A stretch of DNA of 64,000 nt from Aromatoleum tolulyticum (lineage in GTDB: Bacteria; Pseudomonadota; Gammaproteobacteria; Burkholderiales; Rhodocyclaceae): the NCBI RefSeq assembly GCF_900156155.1, contig NZ_FTMD01000002.1:433152-497151 (forward strand), given 5' to 3'. This document shows, in pieces, positions 47,543-56,575 of this stretch. A program made the translations under genes and the position numbers. The first letter of the stretch is position 1. The number at the start of each line of letters is the position of its first letter. The notes beneath the pieces were generated by a model that did not search any database, was not told the origin of the DNA, and was given only the letters and a program-made list of their open reading frames with translations.

Positions 47543-48736
47543 TCAGTCCTTCGCGAGGCAGTTGTCGACGTTCCAGCCGTACAACCACTCCATCGCGTCG
47601 TAGAAGCGCTCCGGCGTGCGGCCCTTCCACAGGTCGTTGCGCACCAGGCGCTCGACGCCCTTGGCGTGGTAGATGCGGCCCATTTCGCGCGAGGACAGCA
47701 CGATGCGCGCGGTACGGGCGATGCGCGAACGCTGGTAGAGGTCGAAGGCCTTCTCGAAGTCGTTGCCCTTGACGCGCAGCGCTTCGCCGAGGGTCACGGC
47801 GTCTTCCAGCGCCATGCACGCGCCCTGCGCCATGTACTGCGTCGTCGGATGCGCGGCGTCGCCCAGCAGCGTCACGCGGCCGAAGGACCACTGGCCGATC
47901 GGCTCGCGGTCGGCGGTCGCCCAGCGCTTCCAGCTCTTCGGCAGGTCGATCAGCTGGCGTGCCTTCGGGCAGATGCCCTGGAAGTAGCTCTGCACTTCCT
48001 CGCGGCTGCCTTCGGTGACGCCCCACTCTTCCTTCTCGCGGCTGTGGAAAGTCACCACGACGTTGTACTGCTCGCCGCCGCGCAGCGGGTAATGCACGAG
48101 GTGGCAGTTCGGGCCGACCCAGATGCTCGCGGCGTTCCACTGCAGGTTCTCGGGGAAGTCCTTCTTGTCGATCACCGCGCGATAGACGACGTGGCCGGTC
48201 ACGCGGGCCGGGTCATTGACGAACTGCGCGCGCACGACCGACTTCACGCCGTCCGCGCCGATCAGGGCGACGCCGCGGAAGGCGTTGCCGTGCTGGTCGT
48301 ACACCGTGACGCCGTCGGCATCCTGCTCGATGCGCTCGACGCGGGTCGAGGTGCGGAATTCGACGCGACCGGTCTCCTGTGCGCCTTCGAGCAGCGACAG
48401 GTGCACGTCGACACGGTGGATCACCGCGTACGGGTTGCCGAAACGCTTGCGGAACGCTTCGCCGGTCGGGATGCGGCCGACGAGGGTCTCGTCGAGCGCG
48501 TCGTGCATCACCATCTCATCCGTATACACGGCGCGGCCGCGCGCCTTCTCGCCGACGCCCAGCGCGTCGAAGGCGTGGAAGGCATTGGGGCCCAGCTGGA
48601 TGCCGGCGCCAATCTCGCCGATCTGGTCGGCCTGCTCCAGCACCAGCACGTGGAAACCCTGGCGCACCAGCGCGAGTGCGGCTGCAAGGCCGCCGATGCC
48701 GCCGCCGGCGACGATTACGGGAAGCTGCTCGGTCAT
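47543..48736 (-). CDS. 3-hydroxybenzoate 6-monooxygenase
   Basis: 397 residues of the class A flavoprotein hydroxylases. FAD sites VAGGGIGGLAAALAL and LLGDAAHPTTQYMAQGA and the DG motif GADGVKSVVR are present. It hydroxylates 3-hydroxybenzoate to gentisate with NADH and oxygen. Gentisate dioxygenase in the same operon supports this over salicylate 1-hydroxylase, a relative that would give catechol. GGAGGAGA seven bases before ATG 48736 gives a strong start; open codons further upstream are not used. Confidence 0.88.
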   Translation of the reverse strand: MTEQLPVIVAGGGIGGLAAALALVRQGFHVLVLEQADQIGEIGAGIQLGPNAFHAFDALGVGEKARGRAVYTDEMVMHDALDETLVGRIPTGEAFRKRFGNPYAVIHRVDVHLSLLEGAQETGRVEFRTSTRVERIEQDADGVTVYDQHGNAFRGVALIGADGVKSVVRAQFVNDPARVTGHVVYRAVIDKKDFPENLQWNAASIWVGPNCHLVHYPLRGGEQYNVVVTFHSREKEEWGVTEGSREEVQSYFQGICPKARQLIDLPKSWKRWATADREPIGQWSFGRVTLLGDAAHPTTQYMAQGACMALEDAVTLGEALRVKGNDFEKAFDLYQRSRIARTARIVLSSREMGRIYHAKGVERLVRNDLWKGRTPERFYDAMEWLYGWNVDNCLAKD

Positions 48737-48796
48737 GTGTGTCTCCTCCATCTCGATCAGGTTCGGCGGAGCGGCCATGCGCTCCGTCCGCGGGTC

Positions 48797-49507
48797 TTAT
48801 TCGGCAGCGCCGATCGTCAGTTCGATGTCGCCGACCTTGTCGACGTGGCCGGTGATGCGATCGCCGCTCTTCACGGCGCCCACGCCCTCGGGCGTGCCGG
48901 TGAAGATCAGGTCGCCCGGCTCGAGGTGATAGAACTTCGACAGGTCGGCGATCAGTTCGGGGATGCTCCAGATCAGCTGCGACAGGTCGGCGGTCTGGCG
49001 GGTCTCGCCATTCACCTGCAGGTTGATCGCGCCCGTGGTCAGCACGCCCAGGTCGCCGATCGGCACGATCTCGGTGCACACGGCGGACAGTTCGAAGTCC
49101 TTGCCCAGATCCCAGGGACGGCCCTGCTCGCGGGCCACCAGCTGCAGGTCGCGGCGGGTCATGTCGAGGCCGGCGGCGTAGCCGTAGATCAGGCTTTGCG
49201 CATCCGATTCGGTCACGCGGAAGCCCGGCGCGCCGATCGCGACGACCAGTTCCATCTCGTAGTGGTAGTTCGAGGTGCCAGTCGGGTACGGCACGGTCGC
49301 GCCGGACTCGACCAAGGTCGACGCCGCCTTCGTGAAGTAGAAAGGCTGGGCGGTTGCCTTGTCGACCGGGCGCCCCATCTCCACGGCGTGGGCGTGGTAG
49401 TTGCGGCCGACGCAGAAGATGCGCTTGACCGGGTAGCGGGACTCGATGCCGCGCACCGGCAGCGAATACACCGGCGACGGCGGGAACAGGTATTGGGTTT
49501 CGGACAT
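48797..49507 (-). CDS. nagK: Fumarylpyruvate hydrolase
   Basis: 236 residues, FAH family. Landmarks are [19 protein letters not shown], the metal glutamates in [11 protein letters not shown], the aspartate in [12 protein letters not shown], and [15 protein letters not shown]. It splits fumarylpyruvate to fumarate and pyruvate, the last step of the glutathione-dependent gentisate route. It lies 60 bases upstream of the monooxygenase gene and 34 after gentisate dioxygenase. Function is assigned from family plus operon. Confidence 0.92.
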   Translation of the reverse strand: MSETQYLFPPSPVYSLPVRGIESRYPVKRIFCVGRNYHAHAVEMGRPVDKATAQPFYFTKAASTLVESGATVPYPTGTSNYHYEMELVVAIGAPGFRVTESDAQSLIYGYAAGLDMTRRDLQLVAREQGRPWDLGKDFELSAVCTEIVPIGDLGVLTTGAINLQVNGETRQTADLSQLIWSIPELIADLSKFYHLEPGDLIFTGTPEGVGAVKSGDRITGHVDKVGDIELTIGAAE

Positions 49508-49541
49508 GTCGTCTTCTCTCTGAATCGTTGGAATCGGGGTG

Positions 49542-50582
49542 TCAGGCGCGGACTTCGTAGACGCCCAGCTTCTTGTGCAGCGGGCTCTCGTCGGCGATGA
49601 AGATGAAGGCCGGCTCGCTCGCCGAGCGGTTCTTCAGCGTCACGGGCGTATAGCCGGGCGCGCAGCAGGTATCGGCCGGCGACAGCGCGAACCGGTTCTC
49701 CTCCACCGCCACCTCGGCGCCCCCCTCGATCAGGTGGAACACCATCGCCGGCGAACGCGCGGGCAGATTCAGCGTCTCGCCCGGGCGCAGCATCAGCGCG
49801 GAGAAGCCGAGGATGTTCTGGCAGTCGCCACCGTTCTCGGGATTGACATAGGCGACCTGCACCGCCTCGATGCCGGGCTGCGTCTCGGCCAGACTCAGCA
49901 GCGCGGCGCGCGCATCGGCCCAGGGGTAACGCAGCATCGGGTAACGGCGGGCGCTGCCGCGCGAGAACACCGGCGAAGGCACGACGCCGCCGCGGACGTA
50001 ATTGCGCTCGAGACGGGTGCCGGTCACCTCCTGCTCCTTGCCTTCGACGGCGTAGGACGTCTCCGTGTAATACACCAGCGGCAGATCCAGCACGTCGAGC
50101 CACACCACCGGCTCCTTGCCGTCGTGGCCGTGCTCGTGCCACAGGCCGGTCGGCGTCAGGATCAGGTCGCCGCGGCTCATCGGGCACTTCTCGCCATCGA
50201 CGGTCGTGTAGGCCCCCTCGCCTTCGACGATCATGCGCACCGCGTTCGGGGTATGCTTGTGCGACGGCGCCCATTCGCCCGGCAGCAGCAGCTGCATGCC
50301 GAGGTAGATCGCCGAGCTCGCCTGCATCTTCTCGAGGCCGTGACCGGGGTTCGCCAGCACCAGCACGCGGCGCTCCGCCTTCTCGATCGGGGTCAGCTCG
50401 CCGGCCTGCATCAGCAGCGGGCGGAGCGCCTCGTAGGACCACATCACGGGCTTGGTACGGCGGGACGGCGTACCGGGGGGCAACACCGCGCGCAGGCTGG
50501 GCCACAGCGGCACCAGGTTTTGCGCGCCGAGCGACTCGCGGTAGGCGAGCGGCAGATCATCGAGACGACCAAGTTCCTGCAT
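49542..50582 (-). CDS. nagI: Gentisate 1,2-dioxygenase
   Basis: 346 residues with two cupin domains. The N-terminal cupin holds the iron ligands in [16 protein letters not shown] (His108, His110) with a later histidine in LWHEHGHDG. It opens gentisate between C1 and C2 to maleylpyruvate. ATG 50582 is chosen because GGAGGAG lies seven bases upstream; ATG 50597, five codons earlier, would sit on top of that site. It is the first gene of the aromatic operon and is divergent from a LysR regulator. Confidence 0.93.
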   Translation of the reverse strand: MQELGRLDDLPLAYRESLGAQNLVPLWPSLRAVLPPGTPSRRTKPVMWSYEALRPLLMQAGELTPIEKAERRVLVLANPGHGLEKMQASSAIYLGMQLLLPGEWAPSHKHTPNAVRMIVEGEGAYTTVDGEKCPMSRGDLILTPTGLWHEHGHDGKEPVVWLDVLDLPLVYYTETSYAVEGKEQEVTGTRLERNYVRGGVVPSPVFSRGSARRYPMLRYPWADARAALLSLAETQPGIEAVQVAYVNPENGGDCQNILGFSALMLRPGETLNLPARSPAMVFHLIEGGAEVAVEENRFALSPADTCCAPGYTPVTLKNRSASEPAFIFIADESPLHKKLGVYEVRA

Positions 50583-50724
50583 TCCTGACTCCTCCATCGG
50601 GATATCGCTGCCGGTAAAGTTAAAAACCTTTGCGCCAGATCAAGACGCGCAGCGATTCGTTGTGATGGAGCGCAATTTATCGAGGTATAAATATTCCGTC
50701 GATGCAATGCGTGAAATAATGTTA

Positions 50725-50739
50725 ATTCGAATTTCGAAT
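50725..50739. promoter_or_regulatory. LysR-type palindromic site in gentisate promoter region
   Basis: ATTCGAATTTCGAAT, a perfect 15-base palindrome with a central T, 12 bases before the chosen LysR start and 143 bases upstream of the gentisate dioxygenase start. It contains the T-N11-A spacing expected for LysR boxes. It probably serves for regulator binding and autorepression. Confidence 0.6.
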
Positions 50740-50751
50740 ACTCGTCACGCA

Positions 50752-51678
50752 ATGAGCACCCCCGACCTACGCCTGCTGCAAGTCTTCGATGCCGTCCATA
50801 AGACCCGCAGCGTGAGCCGTGCCGCCGATCTGCTGGAACTCGGGCAACCCGCCGTCAGCATCGCGCTGGGCAAGCTGCGCGAACATTTCTCGGATCCCCT
50901 GTTCGTGCGCACCTCCAGCGGCATGGAACCGACCCCGCTTGCCGACGAGCTGGTGCAGCCGATCCGCACTGCACTCGATGCGCTCGACGCCGCCCTGGGC
51001 CACCGCAGCAGCTTCGACCCCGCCACGTCGGAGCGCAGCTTCCGCATCTGCATGACGGACATCACGCACCTGGTGCTGCTGCCGCGCCTGTGGGGCGAGC
51101 TGCGCGCGACTGCGCCGGGCATCCGCATCCAGATCGCCCCGCTGGACGACGACACCGGCCGCAAGCTCGAATCGGGCGAAGCCGACCTCGCCGTCGGCTT
51201 CATCCCCATCCTGGAAGCCGGCTTCTACCAGCAGGCCTTGTTCCGCCAGCACTACGTGTGCCTCGCGAGCGCCGACCACCCCCGCATCCACGGCGGCCTG
51301 ACGCGCGAACAGTTCGAGGCGGAAGATCACGCGGTATTCCGCACCACGGGCACGGGCCACCACGTGATCGAGCAGGAAATCGCCCGCCAGGGCATCAAGC
51401 GCCGCATCGTGCTCGACATCCCGAACTTCCTCGGCGCGGCCTTCGTCGTCGAGCACACCGACCTGCTGATGACCGTGCCGCGCCGGCTGGGCGAACTGCT
51501 GCGCGGGCGCGGCGACTTCAGCGTCCTGCCCGTCCCCTTCCCGCTACCGGAATACACGATCAAGCAGCACTGGCACGCGCGCTTCCACCACGATCCGGGC
51601 AATCGCTGGCTGCGCGGCCTGATCGCGAACCTGATGTCCGAATCCGGCCCGCGGGCAACCGAAAGCGAGGGCCGTTAA
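50752..51678 (+). CDS. LysR-family regulator of the 3-hydroxybenzoate/gentisate operon
   Basis: 308 residues. The winged helix (LRLLQVFDAVHKTRSVSRAADLLELGQPAVSIALGKL) is followed by a periplasmic-binding-like effector domain (residues about 95-300, FRICMTDITHLVLLPRLW, GEADLAVGFIP). It is closest in look to the NagR/DntR/NahR group, which sense aromatic acids such as salicylate. ATG 50752 is preferred because it begins at the usual distance from the helix-turn-helix; in-frame ATGs upstream would place the palindrome inside the gene. Its stop overlaps the convergent DUF364 gene. Confidence 0.9.
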   Translation: MSTPDLRLLQVFDAVHKTRSVSRAADLLELGQPAVSIALGKLREHFSDPLFVRTSSGMEPTPLADELVQPIRTALDALDAALGHRSSFDPATSERSFRICMTDITHLVLLPRLWGELRATAPGIRIQIAPLDDDTGRKLESGEADLAVGFIPILEAGFYQQALFRQHYVCLASADHPRIHGGLTREQFEAEDHAVFRTTGTGHHVIEQEIARQGIKRRIVLDIPNFLGAAFVVEHTDLLMTVPRRLGELLRGRGDFSVLPVPFPLPEYTIKQHWHARFHHDPGNRWLRGLIANLMSESGPRATESEGR

Positions 51679-52514
51679 ACCCTTGCGAGCAAGGTCTCGA
51701 AGCCCGGATAGGCGTCCGCGGCGATCGCGCACTTGCGCGCATGGTCACCACGCTCGCGCCCGCTGCGCAACGCATCGACGAAACCCTCGCGATCATGCAC
51801 CCAGGTCCCGCCCACCAAGGTCACGCCGCGCGCGAACAGCGCATCCGGCAGGCAGCCCGCGCTCGGCCCGATCATCGCGAACCAGCGCGCATCGCGACAG
51901 AAACCCAGCATGTGGTCGAGGGTGTCGTTGAGCAGCAGCGTGCTGGTCGACAGCACCTTGCCGCACCCGGCCAGCTCGGCGGGATCGAGCGTCACGCGAT
52001 AGCCGTCCTTGTCGCCCGCGAGATCCGCCTTCAGCTCCACCACCGTGAGCTGCGCGCCGGATTTCAGGATGCGGCCGATGAGCGGCGTGAACAAGCCGAT
52101 CATGCCGATGCGCTCGCCCGGCTGCGGATCGAGCCCGCCGATCGAATCGGCGCTGGTGTCCGGCCGATATCCCGCGCGGTCGAAGAAGCAGCGCGTCAGG
52201 GCGTTCGCCGCCGCGAAGCCCAGCGTGCGCAGGATGCCGCTGCCGCTCACGTAGGCGCGGGCGAGATCGAGCGCATCGGCACCGACGAGCGAAAAGCCGC
52301 CCTCCCCCTCGCGCATGCGCGCCAGCGTGTCGTCGAGGAGCACGTAGGAGAGCCCCAGCGAACCGTCGTCGAGCTCCAGCGCGCAGAACTCGCCACGGTC
52401 GCCGGGCAACGGAGTGTCCGCTGCCGGCGGCAAATGCAGCGCGCGCACCCGCGGCAGGGAACCACGTGCCGCAAACCGTTCGAGTTGTGCGAGGTAGGTC
52501 TCGGCAAAGTTCAT
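51675..52514 (-). CDS. DUF364 (putative heavy-metal chelation domain) protein
   Basis: 279 residues. The C-terminal half matches DUF364: MIGLFTPLIGRI, VLSTSTLLLNDTLDHMLG and MIGPSAGCLPDALFARGVTLVGGT; the N-terminal half resembles the companion DUF4213 region. Relatives are linked to metal or cofactor metabolism, without proven reaction. Its ATG overlaps the stop of the VWA gene by four bases and has GGAG in the end of that gene, so the two are translationally coupled. It may be the client or cofactor-handling partner of the AAA+/VWA pair. Confidence 0.82.
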   Translation of the reverse strand: MNFAETYLAQLERFAARGSLPRVRALHLPPAADTPLPGDRGEFCALELDDGSLGLSYVLLDDTLARMREGEGGFSLVGADALDLARAYVSGSGILRTLGFAAANALTRCFFDRAGYRPDTSADSIGGLDPQPGERIGMIGLFTPLIGRILKSGAQLTVVELKADLAGDKDGYRVTLDPAELAGCGKVLSTSTLLLNDTLDHMLGFCRDARWFAMIGPSAGCLPDALFARGVTLVGGTWVHDREGFVDALRSGRERGDHARKCAIAADAYPGFETLLARV

Positions 52515-54094
52515 GCGGAATGCTCCGGCTGTGGGTCGCCCCGGCGCCGCCCCGCGCGCACTGCGGCGGAGGCCGTCGCCCCGGAGGTCGTGGAATCGCG
52601 GTTCGCCTGCGTGCGCAGCGCGCCGGGGAAGAACCGGGCGGTAAGGCTGTTCGATTCGAGCGGCGAATCGGTGTCGACGCCGCCGTAACGGCGCCAGTCG
52701 CGCACCCAGAAGATGTCGTCCGCCACTTCGAGAAAACCGATCGTCTCGCGGTCGCCCACCAGCACGCCCTGCACGCGCAGCCCGCGCTCGCGGCGCATCG
52801 TCCGCAAGCGCTCGGCAACGTCGGACGTCGCCCCGAATTCGCCATCGGACACGATCACCAGATCGGCCCGCTGCCAGCGCGCTTCCTCCAGCTTCGCCAG
52901 CGCGGCCTCGATCGGCCCGCACACGTCGGTGCCGCCGCGAAAGGCCTGACCGAGGAAGCGCGCGAGCCGCCCGATGCCCTCGGCATCGACCGGCAGCGCC
53001 ATGTCGACGATTTCGCCCGGACCGCCGAAGCTGAATACGTGACACGCCCGTTTCTGCGCGTGGGCCGTGCGCACCGCCTCCAGCACCGCCGCCTTCGCGA
53101 CCGCCTCGGCGCCACCGCGCATCGAGCCCGAGGTATCGACGCATACCAGCATCGGTCCCATCTCGAAGCGCTTCGCCGGCTGCGGGCGCGGCGTCGGACG
53201 CTGCACCGTCTCCTCGTGACGACGGATCTCCTGCATGCGATCGTCGTCCTCGTAACACAGCAGCGTCCGTTCGGCGCGGCGGGCATGCCACACCAGCCGC
53301 AGGCGCGGGTGGCCGAGCAGCATCGCCTCGGCCGGCAACATGCGGGCGATGCGATCGGCGCGGTGAATCCCGCGCGTCTCGCCGGGCATGTCGGGCACGC
53401 GCACGGTATTGCGTTCCGCGCGATGGGCCGTCGCCTCCTCGATCACCTGCACCGTGACGCACCCGGCTTCGTCCGGCTCGTCCGTCTCCGCTGCGCGCCC
53501 GAGGCGGCGGATCAGCTCCGCCAGTTCGGGCAAACGTTCGAGCAACCGGCGGATGCGCACGACCTCCTGCCAGCCCTCGCTACGCAGCAATCCGCGGATG
53601 CGATCCCAGCGCGTGCTCTTGGCGTCGTCGGGGATCATGCCGAAAACGTCCGCCAGCTCGTCCATGTCGCCGCAGCGGTCCTGCCAGTCGGCCGCAAACG
53701 CATCGACGGCCATCCCGACCGCCTGCACCTCGTCCGCGCCGCGGTCGACGTAATCGACGATGAAATCGATATGGAAGAGGATGCTCATCAGCACCGTGTC
53801 CGCGAGCTCACCCTCATCCCGGCAGTAGCGCGCGAGGTCGAGCCCTTGCATCGCCTGCGCCAATCCGCACGCGACGAACGGCGGCGGCCAACTCCACGCC
53901 GCGAACGGCGGCAGCGTGCCGGCGACGAGCGCCGCACGCAACGCCGCAAGGGCCGCAAGCCGCGGCTCCACGCTGCCCTGCGCGTTCGTCAGCCCGCCCA
54001 GCCACAGGCCACGCACGAGTCCGTCCAGCACCGCCAGCCGGCCTTCCTGCTGCTCGAAAAGCAACGACGCAGGACCCGCAGCAGCGGTGCTCAT
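52511..54094 (-). CDS. VWA-domain protein, ViaA-like
   Basis: 527 residues. A long helical N-terminal region (about 1-300) precedes a von Willebrand A domain (about 310-490) with an intact MIDAS: MLVCVDTSGSMRG, FRGGTDVCGPIE and VIVSDGEFG. This layout is that of ViaA, the partner of the RavA AAA+ protein. It lies five bases after the RavA-like gene and overlaps the DUF364 gene. In E. coli RavA-ViaA acts on respiratory iron-sulfur enzymes; the client here is unknown. Confidence 0.87.
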   Translation of the reverse strand: MSTAAAGPASLLFEQQEGRLAVLDGLVRGLWLGGLTNAQGSVEPRLAALAALRAALVAGTLPPFAAWSWPPPFVACGLAQAMQGLDLARYCRDEGELADTVLMSILFHIDFIVDYVDRGADEVQAVGMAVDAFAADWQDRCGDMDELADVFGMIPDDAKSTRWDRIRGLLRSEGWQEVVRIRRLLERLPELAELIRRLGRAAETDEPDEAGCVTVQVIEEATAHRAERNTVRVPDMPGETRGIHRADRIARMLPAEAMLLGHPRLRLVWHARRAERTLLCYEDDDRMQEIRRHEETVQRPTPRPQPAKRFEMGPMLVCVDTSGSMRGGAEAVAKAAVLEAVRTAHAQKRACHVFSFGGPGEIVDMALPVDAEGIGRLARFLGQAFRGGTDVCGPIEAALAKLEEARWQRADLVIVSDGEFGATSDVAERLRTMRRERGLRVQGVLVGDRETIGFLEVADDIFWVRDWRRYGGVDTDSPLESNSLTARFFPGALRTQANRDSTTSGATASAAVRAGRRRGDPQPEHSA

Positions 54095-54099
54095 GCGGT

Positions 54100-55533
54100 T
54101 CAGGCGGCGGAAAGCGGTTCGTGGGCGACGGGTGCCGGCACCTCGCCGCCCTCGTCCGCCGGCAGGCGCGGCAGCCCCTCGAACCCGGCGCGCGCCGCGA
54201 CAATCCGCTCGCGCAGATCCGCCAGCACGCGCGCGGTCCCCGCGAGACTCTCGTCCGCGCGTCCCGCGAGCCCGAAATCCAGCCACAGGCTGCGCACACA
54301 ATACTCGGTCAGGTCGCGGCGCCGCGCGTCGAGCTCCGCGGCATATCCATCGAGACGCGCGACCAGCTCGTCGATCTGCCGCGTACGTGCGCCGATGTGC
54401 GCCGGACCGTAGCGGCGCTGCCGCGTGTGCGTCAGGCGCAGCGCCTGCGCCCCGCCCTTCGCATCGCCGATCTCGTCGGCGAGATCGCCGGCGGAGAAGC
54501 GCAGCCGGCCGCTTTCGTCGTAGTCGAGGTCGTTCGCGTTGCGCTCGGCCTGCAGTTGCGCCTCGAAGGCCTCGACGATGCGCGTGACGCGCGGCGGCGC
54601 GAACGCCTCGCGCACCCCGAGGCGCACGCACAGCCAGTCGCCGAGCGCGGCCTGGCGCGGCGCGTCGGGCGCGGTGCACCACGGCAGCAACAGCAAATCC
54701 CACAACGACACGGCGCCCCGTCCCTCGCTCGCGGCGGCGATGCGCAACAGGCGCGCCGCCTTCACCCAGCGGCGGTCCGACACGTACACCTCCGCCGCGG
54801 CAAGATGCGCGCGCAGCTCGGCGAACATCGCAGTCACCGCGGCCGGCAAGCTCACCCGTCCCGCCGCGGCATCGAGTGCGGCGAGGTCCGCGGCGTCGAG
54901 CGCGTCTCTTTCGTCCGGCGCCCGCCAGGCCCGCGACGGATCGCCCCCCAGCAGCTCGGCGAAACCCTCCGCACTCACCGGCACCACCGTCACCCGCAGC
55001 AGGAAGCGGTCGAAGAAAGCCTCCGCGACCTCGTCCTCGGGCACCTCGTTCGTCGCGCCGATCGCACTGATCAGCGGGCAGCGCTGCCGCCCCGCGCCGT
55101 TGTCGAATTCGCGCTCGTTGAGCAAGGTCAACAGCGCATTGAGGATCGCGCTGTTCGCCTTGAAAACCTCGTCGATGAAAGCGATCGACGCGTCGGGCAG
55201 AAAGCCCGCGGTGTGGCGCTCATAGCGATCCTGCTCGAGCGCCTGGATCGACAGCGGCCCGAACAACTCCTCCGGTACCGAAAAGCGCGTCAGCAGCCGC
55301 TCGAAGTAGCGCGCGTCGCGAAAAGCGAGATGCAGCCGGCGTGCGAGCTCGCTCTTCGCGGTGCCCGGCGGACCGACCAATAGCGTGTGTTCGCCCGCGA
55401 GCGCCGCGAGCAGCGCGAGGCGCACGACATGGGAACGCTCGACGAGGCCGCGCTCCAGCGTCGCGATGAGGCTGACGAGACGGTCGCGGAGAGACTCACG
55501 AAGAAAGGGAACAGGTGGGCGGTCGGGGGCCAT
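54100..55533 (-). CDS. MoxR-family AAA+ ATPase, RavA-like
   Basis: 477 residues. The AAA+ core shows Walker A LLVGPPGTAKSELARRL, Walker B SIAFIDEVFKANSAIL, sensor 1 SAIGATNEVPED and an arginine-finger region AFFDRFLLRV. The C-terminal half (about 280-477) holds the RavA-type lid and extended helical region with SDRRWVKAARLLRIAA. MoxR ATPases are chaperone-like and often help install metal cofactors. First gene of a three-gene operon with ViaA-like and DUF364 products. The ribosome-binding site before ATG 55533 is weak. Confidence 0.88.
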   Translation of the reverse strand: MAPDRPPVPFLRESLRDRLVSLIATLERGLVERSHVVRLALLAALAGEHTLLVGPPGTAKSELARRLHLAFRDARYFERLLTRFSVPEELFGPLSIQALEQDRYERHTAGFLPDASIAFIDEVFKANSAILNALLTLLNEREFDNGAGRQRCPLISAIGATNEVPEDEVAEAFFDRFLLRVTVVPVSAEGFAELLGGDPSRAWRAPDERDALDAADLAALDAAAGRVSLPAAVTAMFAELRAHLAAAEVYVSDRRWVKAARLLRIAAASEGRGAVSLWDLLLLPWCTAPDAPRQAALGDWLCVRLGVREAFAPPRVTRIVEAFEAQLQAERNANDLDYDESGRLRFSAGDLADEIGDAKGGAQALRLTHTRQRRYGPAHIGARTRQIDELVARLDGYAAELDARRRDLTEYCVRSLWLDFGLAGRADESLAGTARVLADLRERIVAARAGFEGLPRLPADEGGEVPAPVAHEPLSAA

Positions 55534-55597
55534 TTGGCGATATTAGCGCGGCCCGCCGGCAAGGGAATTGATCCCTGCAAAGTTTGCCCGGTCCGCT

Positions 55598-56518
55598 TCA
55601 ATCGTCCTTCATCAGCTCGCGATGCACGCGCACGGCGGTGACCCGCGGCCGGATGACCCGCCCGCGCGCTTCCACGTTCGCGCGCGTGAAAGCTGCGCCC
55701 AGCAGCAGGATCAGCGACGAGTAATTCACCCACATCAGCAACAGGACCAGCGAACCCGCCGCTCCGTAGGTCGACGCGGTCGCGGTCGTCGACAGGTAGA
55801 GGGCGATCAGACTGCGCCCCACCGCGAACAACAGCGCGGTGACCAGCGCCCCGAGCCACACGTCGCGCCAGCGCAGCACGACGTCCGGCAACACGCGGAA
55901 GATCGTCGCGAACAACAGCGTCACGACGAACAGCGACACCCCCCAGTCCAGCAGCAGCAGGAGCGGTGGCGGAATCGGCACCCAGTCGCTGGCGAACGCG
56001 ACCACCGCCTGCACTGCCACGCTCAACAGCAGCGATACCAGGAGCACGAAGCCGATCGCCAGCACGATCGTCATCGACAACAGACGACCCTTCAGGTAGA
56101 TGAAGATGCTGCTGCGCGTCGGCCGCGGCGCGACGCACCAGATCGCATTGAGCGCGGCCTGCATCTGCGCGAACACCGTCGTCGCGCCGAACAGCATCGC
56201 GCCGAAGCCCGCCAGCGTCGGCAGAATGCCGCTCTGCTCGATGCGACTGGCCTTCACCGCGGTCTGCACCGCCTGTGCTGCCTGCGCGCCGATCGCCGCC
56301 TCCAGCTGCTGCGCCATCTGCCCCTGTGCCGCGGACTCGCCGAGCACCAGACCGACGATCGTCACCGCGACGATCACGACCGGCGCCACCGAAAACACCG
56401 TAAAGAAGGCGAGCGCCGCGGCGTGCACAAACACCTGGGCGTCCAGCCACAGGCGCACCGTCTTCTGCAGCACCACCATCCAGTAACGCGCCCAACTGTT
56501 CATCGCCGCCGCTCCCAT
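55598..56518 (-). CDS. YihY/BrkB-family inner-membrane protein
   Basis: 306 residues with about six membrane helices. AAALAFFTVFSVAPVVIVAV and the loop TYGAAGSLVLLLMWVNYSSLILLLGAAF are typical of the YihY family, once called ribonuclease BN. No enzymatic activity is established for the family; transport or lipid roles have been proposed. ATG 56518 has AAGGGA upstream; ATG 56503 is also reasonable. It follows the LysR-type gene by 57 bases on the same strand. Confidence 0.88.
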   Translation of the reverse strand: MGAAAMNSWARYWMVVLQKTVRLWLDAQVFVHAAALAFFTVFSVAPVVIVAVTIVGLVLGESAAQGQMAQQLEAAIGAQAAQAVQTAVKASRIEQSGILPTLAGFGAMLFGATTVFAQMQAALNAIWCVAPRPTRSSIFIYLKGRLLSMTIVLAIGFVLLVSLLLSVAVQAVVAFASDWVPIPPPLLLLLDWGVSLFVVTLLFATIFRVLPDVVLRWRDVWLGALVTALLFAVGRSLIALYLSTTATASTYGAAGSLVLLLMWVNYSSLILLLGAAFTRANVEARGRVIRPRVTAVRVHRELMKDD

Positions 56519-56575
56519 CCGATGATCCCTTTTAGCCCATCCGGATAAGGACGACAAGCTGACGGACCACCGCGC

